Of a stretch of DNA of 64,000 nt, positions 34,901 to 45,900 are shown one piece after another. Source of the stretch: Immersiella caudata (Eukaryota > Ascomycota > Sordariomycetes > Sordariales > Lasiosphaeriaceae); contig JAULSU010000002.1 in the NCBI GenBank assembly GCA_030512335.1, positions 1,178,001 through 1,242,000 on the forward strand, written 5' to 3'. A model generated the notes under the pieces. It saw nothing but the letters and a program-made list of their open reading frames with translations. It ran no database searches and was not told the DNA's origin. The translations under genes and the position numbers were made by a program. How positions within the stretch are numbered: the stretch's first letter is position 1; each line of letters begins with the position of its first letter.

Positions 34901-36251
34901 GGTTTGATGGAGGTCTGACCTAGAATTCGAATGCCGCGCATCAAGGGGCTGCTAGGAGGCCAATCGTTGGCCGCCCTCACATGCACTCAGGCATCTTGGG
35001 ATTTCACCCACATCGAACCAAACAGAGGACGCTTCCAACATAAGCTTGCAGCAAAATTGGCCAAGCGTGGTGGGAACACGCAATTGAATCTCGCAATCCG
35101 TCGGCGCCCTCCGCCCATCCGTCAGGGATGACGCGCAGTGGAGTGTGCCAACGCTCGCGGCTCAACACGGAGGGCATCATTCAGCCATATTGCAAAAGTA
35201 CAGAGGATCCAGAACCACGTCCAATGCCAAGAACGGCCATTTAGGGACATATCTTGGTGTGCAACGTCCATTTCAGCCAACCACCAAATCGACAAAGGAA
35301 CTGGTTGTACCGTTGCCTGGTGAAGGAAGACTGAGACGCGTGTGCTCCTCTGCGTCTCCTCCGACCACCAATATCACGCCTGCGCGGCTAATCCACGCAC
35401 GTCACGGCTGGCATCACCTTTTGACCGCAACGCCGGCTTCCTCGGGGCTTGTGTGCGACCTACACCGCACATTGAGCCGCATACTCGTGATGCCTGGCCG
35501 GGCGAGCAAGGTGGGCCATATCATCATGGAATATGCGATACTTGTGCCGCCGAAAGATGTCGCTGCCTTGGGGTAAGCAGCATATCGCAGCTTTGATGCC
35601 ACACTACCAGTGCGGGACCGGTACCCAGGCCCGACCTCGCCCCTTTCGACTCAAGAGAGACACGCATTGCTGACCGAGGGCTCCTCGGCCGAACAGACTT
35701 GCCGACCTCGTCTGGGAAGACCGAGCACCGAAATATCACATGAAAAGACAAATACTGCCGATGCAAGTGCATCCTTAGGAAGGCATTCCGAGACACCAGG
35801 TGCATGCTGGCGTGGGGAAGCAATTACCGGTGTGTTGTCTAAGCCAGTGCAGACTGCCAGGTTGTCGGTTTCTCTCGGCGCAAGTGCGCGGGATTGCACC
35901 ATGCATGGTATTCGTTGGGTCCAATCAGAGCTGTTCCCGTGCTTCCTGGGCGACGGACCGTGGAATGGAAGGTCTGGAGGGGTCGGAGGCTGAGACTTGT
36001 CAACGGGAAGTGGGGGATGTCTTCGTGGGTCGGTCATGTTTGGCTGACAACGGGGCTCGATGTTGTCAAAGTGCAATACTCCTTGGCTTGTTGCCCTTGG
36101 ATCGGAGAGATTTCCGAGTCTGGGAAATATCTAAAACATCGCTTTTCGCTCGTATATGTTTGCCTAAAGGGGTTAACGGATCGCCGCATAGAACTCCCGA
36201 GTCGCAACGTTCCAGCTCCAACCTCGTTCATCTGTCCTGAACGAATCTCGA
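31917..36251. other. Gene desert of 4.3 kb
   Basis: No frame on either strand shows a domain or a believable exon structure. The left end should hold the promoter of the MFS gene. A G-rich run at 33788-33807 (runs of 6, 6 and 3 G) could form a quadruplex. A short CA repeat is at 34567-34580. Otherwise I see nothing definite. Confidence 0.45.
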
Positions 36252-37113
36252 TCACGAATCCTTGGCTTTGGGCCGCAGCGCATACATCTTCACTGGAAGC
36301 AGCGTAACCGCCTTCGTCGCTGGAAACCCCCTCTGCACCTCCATCCTCACAATCTGTAGCCCTGCCTCCTCGAACAAACTCTGGAACTTGGCATCCTCCC
36401 TATTCTCCTGATCAGCACAACGGCAACACGAGCGATCAGGTTGAGCAAAACGTACCTCGTAACACTGCTATCCTCCTCGTCGAACGCATCCCTGCTACTC
36501 GTGCTCAAATTCTCCTTGATTACAATCACCCCGTCCTCTTCCAACGCGTCCCGACACCTCTCCAGGTACTCTACCAGCTGCCGATCCGTAAGGTGTCCCA
36601 CGCACCATTGCGTCCAGACGAGGTCGTATTTGGTATCGTCTTCGGGGCGCCACGCTTCTAATCCGCAGTTGTAGATCGTGCGGACCCCGTCCTTGCCTTG
36701 CAGCGAGGCGGTGAATTTGGCGATGGGCTCGATGATATCGATTTCGGTGGCGAGGGTAGATAGGAGGTTTGTTGTGATGCGACCGATTCTAGGCTCTTAT
36801 TAGGACCGTTTCTCTCATATTCAATCGTGTCTTATATAAGATGAGGGAAGTGGTGAGAAAGAGTTGGTGAAAAAAAAAAAACATACCCCGCCCCCCCTTC
36901 CAACGCTGACTCTACACTCCTTAACCCCTTGCCTGCCCTCCCGATACCCAGCTTTGCCAAAAAGTTTCGCGAACCTTGTAAATCGACTTTGGAGATGTAT
37001 GCGAAACCGCCAAGCATGCCGTTGTCGTCGGGTTGTATGCCTTCCCAGTAGCGGAGGCCGTCTTCTGTGTTGATCGCGGCGTCGGCTGGGGGTTCGTCCA
37101 TGTCGTGTGTCAT
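36252..37113 (-). CDS. TAE1: Protein alpha-N-terminal methyltransferase (NTMT1/Tae1)
   Basis: This SAM-dependent enzyme methylates the free N-terminus of X-Pro-Lys proteins such as ribosomal proteins. Exons are 37113-36887, 36788-36456 and 36399-36252. Introns are 36789-36886 (GTATGT...TAG) and 36400-36455 (GTACGT...AATAG). The product is 235 aa. Signatures are YWEGIQPDDNGMLGGF, the SAM loop EGGAGIGRIT assembled across intron 1, the acidic EID strand end, IYNCGLEAW, WTQWCVGHLT and VIVIKEN, then SSVTREDAKF, all as in human NTMT1. For intron 2 the CAG acceptor 8 nt upstream of AATAG would shift the frame and lose the conserved C-terminus (LLPVKMYALRPK). A second ATG at 37101 is equally possible as start. 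Confidence 0.93.
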
Positions 37114-37660
37114 TTTTTTTCTGAGCAGCTGGTGGGGTCAAGTTTGGAGAGGGATGAGGTGGTGAGATGCGAAAGGAGATGTTGTGTTTAGGTACCGAGG
37201 TGAGGTTGCGTTTGAGAAAATGGGGTAAAGAATTTGATTGGTTCAATTGGATGTGGGGGTGAAGCTTGCGAGGCTAGTATGCATTTAAGCAGTGTCTTTT
37301 CAACGTCCATGTCAGTGGATTGGAATATTGGTTCATGGAAATGAAAGTTGTCATTTGTTTTCTTTGGTAGTTCGTTTTGTACCTGATTAGGTGGTTTTTC
37401 TTGAATGCTGCCGCATGGCCAAACAATGGGCCGAGGGCTGCAGCTACGCCGACCGTCGCGGACCGCAATACTTTGTGGCCATTGCCTGACCTTGACCATG
37501 AGAGGGCGGATGACGTGTGTCGGTTGAGGGCTGTTTAAGGTAGTTCACTTCCGCTGCTGGAAGGCCATAATCACCTCCTCCCCGGTTTGAACTACCTACC
37601 CCATGCCCTTTTAAACTGGAAATATGCCTTATTCCTGGCAAAATGGCGTAGATAACTCTA
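37114..37660. other. 5' flank of NTMT1 gene
   Basis: This is promoter and leader of the gene starting at 37113. No separate gene is recognised. The DNA is slightly less GC-rich than its surroundings. Confidence 0.45.
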
Positions 37661-37784
37661 CTTCCTCTTTCAAATAACGCCTCACTACATCCAAGTAACA
37701 CTTTTGTATCCAACAACGCCTTTTCAGCTTCCTCGGAAGGCTCCCACCTGTCGCATTAATGGACAACCTCACCCCCTCCACCAC
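37661..37784 (+). repeat. Dispersed 21-bp-period element (copy E)
   Basis: Units 37679-37699, 37718-37738 and 37739-37759 are 21 bp. The unit between them has 18 bp (37700-37717). The GCCTTTTCAGCTTCCTCGGA and GGCTCCCACCTG blocks and the tail with CTCCACC align with copies B and C in the same orientation. The element lies between the NTMT1 start and the 3' end of the F-box gene. Confidence 0.78.
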
Positions 37785-37867
37785 GCTCCTATTCTTCGCA
37801 AGGCCCCTTTCGGCCGCCCAAACGGTCCTGGTAATCGTGCGTTAATTAGAGAGGCTAAGGCATAGAT

Positions 37868-39742
37868 CTACACCCCTTCATCAGAAGGACCCCCGCCATC
37901 CGGAGGGAGAACCAAATCGGTGTGGAAACTCCAGACCCCTAACTTTCCGGATCGGTCATGGATGAGAAAATCATCGTCAAGGGACACCGTGCTGTGGATG
38001 GATTCGTTCTTCTCGGTGATGAGGCAGCACACTGCCTTGTACCGAGACACACGGTTTGACATCATACCATGCACCGCTTTCGTTGAATGCGTGCCGGGTG
38101 GGGTAATTAGCTTGGGCCTGAGAACACTCCCTTTGACAATATCTCGCTTTTCTGAGGCGTAGAATGGGGGTGGCCACCGGATCGCGGATGAGAGGTTGTT
38201 GGCAACCATAAGTAAGGAGCTCTGGTCCTCAATCTGCCGTCTTGCTTGGACGGGAAGATCCAGGATTATTTCTGTTCCGTAAACATGCGAGACCATCTCG
38301 CTGCCGTTCCATACCGCGGTTACAGAAGGGAGAAACACAGAAGCCGCCGTAAAGGTCTCGGTGCAAACGTTGAAGCTATCGATAAGCAGGGCGCCGCGCG
38401 GGTCACCAGAGGAGTCGTGTGTGTATTTGTGCATACACTCGGCCGGGACACTCACTGCTCTCACACCGTATTCGCCGTAAGAGTCAATGTTTAATGGAAA
38501 CCAATCCATAGGGCGCTTGTTGAAGTCCGGTTGGCATTTCCGGCAGGAGTTGGGGTTTGGAGGGTAGTCTCGAGTCCACTCGGGATGTCCAGCCTTGAAT
38601 TTGGAGATTGAGAGATTCCCCGCGAAATCGACAGCGTAGCCAGCGAACTCCTCGGTCGCAACAAAAACCGTATCCTCACTTAGCGGATGGAAGAGCACCC
38701 GCCTGAACTGGGAACCCTCGCGTGCTGGGTGTGGTAGGTCGAGCGTCTTGGTGCCGCCCTTGAAATCCCACAAGATGGCCTGACAATCGAACACCAGGCA
38801 CACCTTATAGCCAGAAGTTACCACTTGCAGGGGTTGGACAGGGGCTGTAAACTCGGCGAGTTCGCCGGTCTGTAGATCCCAAGCATAACTGCGAAATCAT
38901 CAGCCCAGTTGGAATTGGATCCGATAAGGCTGTGAACATCTCAGCCAGGGAAACAGAGGAACGACAAACATCTTGCGGTGGCGTCGCATAGCCAGAAGCC
39001 TATCTCCGAGTGAGAGCCTGCCCAAAAGCCCGAGCTCCGAGTTGGTGACGGGCGGAATCAGGACTTTTCGCCGTTGGCTGGTGAAGTCGTCGACAACAAT
39101 ACACTGCGCGGGCGGTGGAGCATGCCAAGCCACCCTGCCGCTGTTGTAAGTCGGCTTCGGAATACCATCTCGACAGACTCTGCGGGGGTCCAGTCTGCTG
39201 ACTTTCAAAACGGAATACAATTCCTGCTGCAGTTCCTGATCGATCTCGTGATGAAAGTCCCGGTCGAGGGGATATGGGGCGTTCCAACGGTATTCGAAGT
39301 AAGATTGAAACCTGCCGGTTTGTCGACGGTAGAGCTTGTGGAAGGTCTCGATGAAAGGCCCTGTCCAGTCCAGCGCACAGGAGGAGAGCTCTCCCTTGAT
39401 GCGCATATACTCGTAGAAGTTGGGAAGGAAATGTTTCGCCAGCGGTCGCAGACAATCCTCGTGCAGCCAGTATTCCCGCCACTTCCTTGATACGTTCAAC
39501 AAGGTGTAGACGTCCGCCGCGTCGAGGTGTTTCGCGATGAGTACACGGAGCTCAGGAGGGAGATTTCCGATGATGTCGGTCCGGAGGTCTTTCTCTGAGA
39601 GCAGTGCAGCTAGCTCACGGAATTCTCGATTACCATCTAGACTTGAAATGATGTCCCGATACTTTTGAAGCCGCTTCGCGTGGGCCTCGAATCGCTTCTC
39701 GGATGCCATTGCAGCCTGTTGGTGGTGCAAGTTGGGCCACAT
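37868..39742 (-). CDS. F-box protein with a long C-terminal region
   Basis: This is a predicted substrate adaptor of an SCF ubiquitin ligase, 597 aa. Exons are 39742-38970 and 38888-37868. The intron is GTTTGT...CAG, 81 bp; splicing gives KIYAWDL. An F-box-like motif lies at about 55-95 (GNLPPELRVLIAKHLDAAD, then LLNVSRKWREYW). The C-terminal half contains repeated hydrophobic strands with WDL, LWDF and GVWSFH elements, suggesting a degenerate beta-propeller, but no exact WD repeats. A CxxC pair (SCRKCQ) lies near residue 383. Such proteins are numerous in Pezizomycotina and targets are unknown. A second ATG 33 bp downstream is an alternative start. Confidence 0.82.
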
Positions 39743-39807
39743 GCAGAGGGAGAAATGAGTTTGACATCGTTCCTGCCGCTTTTTTGGAAGTAGCCCACGC
39801 CTTCCTG

Positions 39808-39990
39808 TATGCTCAATAGGCCTTGCTTTTCAGGTTAGAGGGATAAAAAAATCCCACGGATATCTCTTTACCTTTGTATAGAGGCTATAAGAAATCCATC
39901 AAAAACCTCTTTACGTTTCAACAATGCTTTCTCCGGTTCATCACGGGGCACACTGCCTGGGTTTAAGTAGGAACTCATTCCTCTCGCACC
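39808..39990 (+). repeat. Dispersed 21-bp-period element (copy D)
   Basis: Units 39905-39925, 39926-39946 and 39947-39967 follow the 21-bp period, with an older unit at 39818-39838. The tail AACTCATTCCTCTCGCACC aligns with AACTCATTTCTCCCACC of copy C. The orientation is the same as in copies B, C and E. The element is only about 60 bp left of the MITE. Confidence 0.82.
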
Positions 39991-40021
39991 GTGGGGCCGG
40001 GCTAGCAGGGGCCTACCAAAC

Positions 40022-40046
40022 CCCCGCAATCCTCACAATTGCGGGG
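40022..40046. repeat. 8-bp GC hairpin
   Basis: CCCCGCAA at 40022-40029 is inverted at 40039-40046 with a 9-nt loop, immediately left of the MITE. It may be part of an older insertion. Confidence 0.6.
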
Positions 40047-40053
40047 ACGGCTA

Positions 40054-40366
40054 TCCAGTCTAGGTAGAAGTGGATCCGTAACAAGTCCGTCAGCTGTAAC
40101 AGAGTCCTAGAGCCGTTTTTTTGTTAATTTTTTTTAAATTTTTTTTTCGACAGCTTCTAATAAGTCTAAAATTGCACATGCGAAGTTTGAAAAGATTTAA
40201 ATGAAAATTGGAAAATGTATAGCTGTTTAAAATAAAGAAATAGTACATAAAAGCGCACAGGTGATGTTGGTGCGACCACTGTACCTTTAGTGGGTGGCCC
40301 GCTGTAAAGCCCACGGCAAAGTGGGGGGTGGCCAGGGGCCAGGGCCCCACTTCTACTGAGACTGGA
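40054..40366. mobile_element. MITE of Tc1/mariner (Fot1/pogo) type
   Basis: The terminal inverted repeats read TCCAGTCTNNGTAGAAGTGG, with 17 of 19 positions identical from the CC inward, at 40055-40073 and, inverted, 40347-40365. The 313-bp element is flanked on both sides by TA (40052-40053 and 40367-40368), the target-site duplication of Tc1/mariner transposons. The interior is A/T-rich in the left half, with oligo-T and oligo-A runs, and GC-rich near the right end. It has no coding capacity. It must have been moved by a transposase supplied from elsewhere in the genome. It sits in the divergent promoter region of the F-box gene and MCH1. Confidence 0.85.
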
Positions 40367-40671
40367 TAAACGAAATCCACAATTGCCGAGCTTATCGCTT
40401 ATCGCGACCTGGGGAACGCAACCACCGCTGACGCACAGCAGAGCCAACAGGCCGACCTCGCGCATCACAGGTCGTCTGACTCCAACCAGCATCAACACCT
40501 CAACGTCTTAATTTGACCTCATTCGTCGCCTCACCATTTCCATCTCCTACCAGAAAGCTCTCCGCGACTATGCGACAACTCGATCACGACTTTCCACTCT
40601 AACAACCACACCTACTCCGGCCCTCGGCCTCCCCGAACCTGTCTCCGCCTAATCATCAACAAACCGACGAC

Positions 40672-40683
40672 AACCACAACAAC

Positions 40684-40711
<28 letters not shown>
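40672..40711 (+). repeat. CAA-rich leader of MCH1
   Basis: A run of CAA and CCA triplets, with eight successive CAA near 40687-40710, ends 6 bp before the MCH1 start codon. In mRNA this would be an unstructured A/C-only leader. CAA-repeat leaders are known to favour ribosome scanning; that role here is inference. Confidence 0.85.
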
Positions 40712-40714
<3 letters not shown>

Positions 40715-40717
40715 ACA

Positions 40718-42481
40718 ATGCACTCCCAACCTCCTGCCCCCGCGGCGGCGCCCTCCCCCGCCGAAGACGACACAACCTCCACCCTCGGCCCCCTCTCCTC
40801 CACCTCCTCCTCCATCCGCTCCCTCTCCCCCCTCCGCGGCCTCTCCCCCCGCTACTCCCCCGCCCCCTCGACCTCCGCCCACCGAGCCCTCACCATATCC
40901 TTCGCCTCCGCTGTCCTTTCCGCCCTCTGCGCCGGCTCCGTCACCGCCTTCTCCCTCTACGGGCACATCTTCCAAGAACGCCTGCGCTACAGCCAATTCC
41001 AAGTCAACGGACTAGCCAGCGCAGCAAGCGTGGCGATGTACCTTCCCGTTCCGCTACTGGGGTACGCATGTGATAGAGTTGGGCCAGCGCCGCTGTCGTT
41101 GCTGAGCGCGGTGTTTTTTGGAGGGGGGTATGGTGCTGCGGCGGGGTTGTATAAGCGGGAGATGGAGAGCGGGGGAGCGGGAGGGAAGGCGGTGTTTGTG
41201 GGGATGGTGTTGGCGTTTGTGGCGATTGGGGTGGGGACGTGCAGTATGTATATGAGTGCGGTGGCGACGTGCGCGAAGAACTTTGGGAAGGGAAAGCATA
41301 GGGGGTTGGCGCTGGCGGTGCCGATTGCGTCGTTTGGGTTGAGTGGGATGTGGTTGAGTCAGTTGGGGAGTCGGGTGTTTTATGAGAGATTGGGGGATGG
41401 GCTGAGAGGGGATTTGGATGTGTTTAGGTTCTTTGTGTTTTTGTCGGGGTTGTTGTTTGTGGTTGGGTTGGTGGGGACTTGGGGGTTGAGGATTTTGGAT
41501 GAGGAGGAGTTGATCGATGAGGCGGTGGAGGAGCTGGAGAGGAGTGGGTTGTTGGATGGGAGCGCGTTCCTCACGCCGGGCAGGATGGAGAGGGGATATG
41601 GGGCGGTCGAGGAGACGGATCCGTTTGACGATATGGAGAGCGCGGGGATTTTGGACCCGAGGAAGGATCCAGAGGACGAAGAGGCGGCGAGGTTGAAGAA
41701 GAAGTGGGTCTTGAACGCGGAGACTAGGAGATTCCTGACGGATCCGACCATGTGGTGCTTTGCGCTGGGGTTTTTCTTCATGATTGGACCCGGGGAAGCG
41801 TTTCTGAACAACTTGGGAACGATCATAAAGACACTGTATCCGCCGACGTTACACTTCGACCGGGCACCTACATCGGCGGCTACACATGTCTCAATCGTCG
41901 GTATCACGAGCACGGTGGTTCGGCTACTTACAGGATCTTTGACGGATTGGTTGGCACCGAGCCCGCAGACGCGACATGTCCAGATAACGTCTTCGGCGAG
42001 CCTGCTGCAGAGAGGCAGGTTCTCGGTGTCTCGGGTAGCGTTTCTGCTGTTCTATGCCGTGCTACTATCGATTGGCCTGGTCGCCCTTGCTTCGGGGTTC
42101 ATACAGAATCACGGCGAGAGGTTCTGGATTGTGTCAGGGCTGGTCGGGGCGGGCTATGGTGCTGTGTTCAGTCTGACGCCGATTATCATCACGGTCATCT
42201 GGGGTGTGGAGAACTTTGCGACGAACTGGGGTATTGTGGCTATGTTCCCGGCCTTGGGTGCGACGAGCTGGGGATTAGTGTACTCATGGGTGTACCAAGC
42301 GGGAGCGAAAGCTGCGGTAGGCAAGACAGAAGACGGAGAGGAAGATCTCTTTTGTTATGGATCACAATGCTATGCGTCAACATTTTGGGCCATGGCTGTC
42401 AGCGTTTGGGTTGCCTGCGGGCTGGTACTTTGGGCATGGAAGGGAAGGAATGGATGGTCACAGAGGGGCATTGTTGTGTAA
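40718..42481 (+). CDS. MCH1: MFS transporter Mch1
   Basis: This is a single-exon gene for a 587-aa polytopic protein of the Mch1/NFU1-like MFS subfamily, probably of the vacuolar membrane. Despite the name, monocarboxylate transport was not shown for yeast Mch1. About 55 Ser/Pro-rich cytosolic residues precede the first helix (ISFASAVLSALCAGSVTAFSLYG). The GHIFQERLRYSQFQVNGLASA block and the later DPTMWCFALGFFFMIGPGEAFLNN block are hallmark segments of the family. A long acidic loop (about 250-340) separates the two six-helix halves. Coding-strand composition changes abruptly near 41050: the first 110 codons prefer C in third position, later ones G or T. The gene shares its promoter region with the F-box gene. 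Confidence 0.9.
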   Translation: MHSQPPAPAAAPSPAEDDTTSTLGPLSSTSSSIRSLSPLRGLSPRYSPAPSTSAHRALTISFASAVLSALCAGSVTAFSLYGHIFQERLRYSQFQVNGLASAASVAMYLPVPLLGYACDRVGPAPLSLLSAVFFGGGYGAAAGLYKREMESGGAGGKAVFVGMVLAFVAIGVGTCSMYMSAVATCAKNFGKGKHRGLALAVPIASFGLSGMWLSQLGSRVFYERLGDGLRGDLDVFRFFVFLSGLLFVVGLVGTWGLRILDEEELIDEAVEELERSGLLDGSAFLTPGRMERGYGAVEETDPFDDMESAGILDPRKDPEDEEAARLKKKWVLNAETRRFLTDPTMWCFALGFFFMIGPGEAFLNNLGTIIKTLYPPTLHFDRAPTSAATHVSIVGITSTVVRLLTGSLTDWLAPSPQTRHVQITSSASLLQRGRFSVSRVAFLLFYAVLLSIGLVALASGFIQNHGERFWIVSGLVGAGYGAVFSLTPIIITVIWGVENFATNWGIVAMFPALGATSWGLVYSWVYQAGAKAAVGKTEDGEEDLFCYGSQCYASTFWAMAVSVWVACGLVLWAWKGRNGWSQRGIVV

Positions 42482-42976
42482 TTGGCTGGATGACATTTTG
42501 TAGAGCGGTTTGTATTATGGTGTACCAATATGGGCTTCGGTAGATTTGACGCTCAGCGGTAATTGTTTGAGCGGCCTTCCTTTGCAGAATTGCGCACACC
42601 TATAGCGCGTACCCTGCAACGACCCCGCGACCCCACCATAAAACCTCGGCGGGGTTGATCAGTTCTCAACCTAATGGCTCTCGGAGAGGTTTGGATGAGG
42701 GATTCAGACCGAAGGGCAATCCAGGCGTGTCTAATGTGTACTTGATGAAACCCAGCATTTCCATAGTGCTTGGATCTCAACCTCTGGAGCACATTTCAAA
42801 ATTGTGCTCCCACAGTACCCCGCACTATCAACACAGTGCCCGCAAACTCCAACCTGACTGCGATTCAAGTTCAGACTCACCTTTCACTTTAAATTTTCAC
42901 CCCGTCAACAAACGTTCACAACTCACTCGAACTCACTCTTGGAATACCCCACTCCTCTCACCAGACCACCCCCAAA
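42482..42976. other. Intergenic, promoter of the wybutosine gene
   Basis: These 495 bp lie between two genes in the same direction. The last 60 bases are A/C-rich, as in fungal leaders. No gene is seen. Confidence 0.5.
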
Positions 42977-45900
42977 ATGGCTCAAAAAAACAAACCTCCA
43001 CCCTCCCCCGACAGATCCCTCCCCAAATCCGCCCAAGCAAAAGCCCAAGATGACCAAGTCATAGCCACAAACAACAGCAGCATCGTATCCAAGCGCTCCG
43101 TCGAAAAACTTTATTACCCTGACGAACCCCACTTCTTCCGCTTCTTCGTCAAGAAGTTTCAGCGCAGAGCGCCGCTTATTAATAGGGGGTATCACTTTCG
43201 GATGCATGCGATTGATGTGTTGGTGAGGAATTTTTTGAGGGCACCGAGGAAGGTGGGAAAGAAGAGAAAGGTGGTGGTGAATTTGGGATGTGGGAGTGAT
43301 GTGTTGCCGTGGCAGTGTTTGACGCGGTATAGGGAGGATTGTGCGGGGGTGAAGTTTGTGGATGTGGATTTTGCGGATTTGATGGAGAGGAAGAGGGCGG
43401 TGGTGGAGGGGACGGAGGAGTTGATGGGGGTGCTTACGGGGGTGAAGGGGAGGGGGGAGGTTGAGAAGCCTGTGGTTTGGGAGAGTGAGGAGTATGTGCA
43501 GATTGGGTGTGATTTGAGAGAGTTGGGGGTGTTGAGGGGGGGGCTGGAGAGGGTGGTGGAGGTGGAGGAGTGTGAGTTTTTGTTTGTGGCCGAGGTGTCG
43601 ATTACGTATATGGAGAGGGAAGGGGCGGATGGGGTGGTGAAGTGGGCGTCGGGGTTGGGAGATGGTGAGTTTGTCTGTCTGGGGAGGGTGGTTTGAGTGT
43701 TGTGCTGACTTGGGATAGCGGAGTTTGTGCTGTTGGAGCAAATACTGCCGGAAGGGGAGGAGCATCCCTTTGCGGCTACGATGCTCAGTCACTTTAGGAA
43801 GTTGAACACGCAGCTGAAGTCGGTTCGTACGTATCCGACACTGCAGAGTCAGTTGGAAAGGTTCTCCTCGAAGGGGTGGAGTTCGATTCAGGCTTGGACG
43901 CTTTGGCAAGCATGGGCGGACGGAACCTTCCTGAATGACGAGGAACGCCGGAAGCTCGACGAGGTAGAGCCATTTGACGAGTGGGAAGAGTTTGCTATTT
44001 TTGGAGGCCACTACTGTGTCATCCACGCAAAGACGCAACCAGGGGAAGTCAAAATAGCAGGCACACGCGATGTCAGTGGCCATGACAGGAGTTGGGATGC
44101 CTTATTACCAGGGAGATTGAGCGTACAGTATGACGCTCTTTCCGGTCAGAAGGGGCAGCGCCGTTTCGCCGCAGCGATGCTACTGTCTCTGGAAGATGAA
44201 ATAAACAACCAAAAAGGAGACATTGTTGTCAACACGATGGGCCTTGGGACAAAAAGCCGGCTGCAGTCCTGCGATATTTTCAGTCGAGGCGATCACACCA
44301 GGGGCATGGAGCTGGCTTTCGGCGATGGCGGACCAACCACAAGAATGTGCCACGCACTGGCAGACTTGGGCGGCGACAGCGGTGTCTTGCTGACGGGTGG
44401 AAGGGCCGGGCCGGCCGATGTCCACAAGGATTGCTGGGTATTCAACAAGAAGACCAGCTCCTGGGCGAAAACTCACGATCTCCCAGTCCCCCTTTACAGA
44501 CACTCGGTTACAAGCCTTGGGCAGCCGGGCCTGGCGCTGCTTGCTGGGGGCAGAGGGCCAACAACAGATCTGTTCGGGGACTTTCTTCTGTTTACTCCCG
44601 AAGCAGGATGGACCAGTTGTGAGGTTGTTGGCGAGGTGCGGCCGCTTGCGGTGTATGGGGCAACGCTTGCTTCTCGTGGAGTCAAGAATGAGGGCAACGG
44701 TTATTTCCATGGCTTCTTCGCTGGAGGCATTCGAGAGGGTCTCATTGCGAGGCAGATCTTGACTTGGGAACTGACAATATCTGACGGCACGGTATGTTAG
44801 CAGATCCACTGGGCGTTTTGGACTAAACTGACATCGTGCCAGAAGCCCACCATCAAGTTCAAGTACCCAAAAGGTCTTGACGATTTCCACCATCACACAC
44901 TAGAGAGATTCGGGGCTACCGCATACTGGGATGGAAACACGTACAAGATTATTGGTGGCATCGTCAGGGACCAAATTCTGCAGCACTCGATGGAGGTCTT
45001 GCAACTCGACGAGTCTAATTACGTGCTCAGCATCAGGCGGACTGAATACCTAAGCAACAATGGCGATGGCCTTCCTCCACGACCATTACTTATTGGAGCT
45101 TCGGCCGTTCCGCTATCTAACGGTCAGTTTGTCGTACTAGGTGGTGGCGCGACTTGTTTCTCCATGGGGACATTTTGGAACAAAGGTGTCTACACTTTCC
45201 GGCCTGTAGAACACACCCAAGACAACAGCCAAACGTTACCTAGTAGTGTGTCTGCTTGGTCACACGAAAAGACGATTGACATCGTTCCTGGTGAGAGGAG
45301 TATACCCTTGAGGCCAACGTCCACCGTTGAAGGAGGAACCAATGCACAGGTACATATCAAAGCCATCCCCCGGATCAAACTACAGAGCTCGAAAGATTTC
45401 GAAGACTTACTTCGAAAAGGCCAACCCGCCGTCCTAGAAGGACTCGACCTAGGCGCTTGTGCCTCCCTCTGGAGCCTGGACTATCTTGCCGCTCAGATTG
45501 GGCTTGACCGGCAAGTCGTCATCCACGACTCCCCCACGCAATCCATGAATTTTACCTCCAAGAACTTCAAATACACCACAACCACCTTCTCAGATTTCAC
45601 TCAACTCCTCAAAAGCGGCTCGAGGCTCTACCTCCGTGCCCTCTCTTCCGACAAACCCTCCGAGAAACCCGCATCCCTCGACTCCGACTTCCCCAGCATA
45701 TACCCCGACTTCACCCTCCCCCCTCAACTATCGGCCGTCCATGAAAACCTCTTCTCCTCGGTCCTCCGCATGTCCGGCCCCGTCAACATGTGGCTACACT
45801 ACGACGTCATGGCCAACGTCTATTGCCAAATATCTGGGAGTAAGCGTCTCATACTATTTCCCCCGGCAGACGTAACTCAATTGGGTTTCGCACCCGGCGC

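Noticed and set aside
42923..44083. 386-aa frame on - over the wybutosine gene
   Set aside because: The Pro/His/Leu-rich translation mirrors the G-rich coding strand of PPM2. It has no homology and ignores the PPM2 intron.
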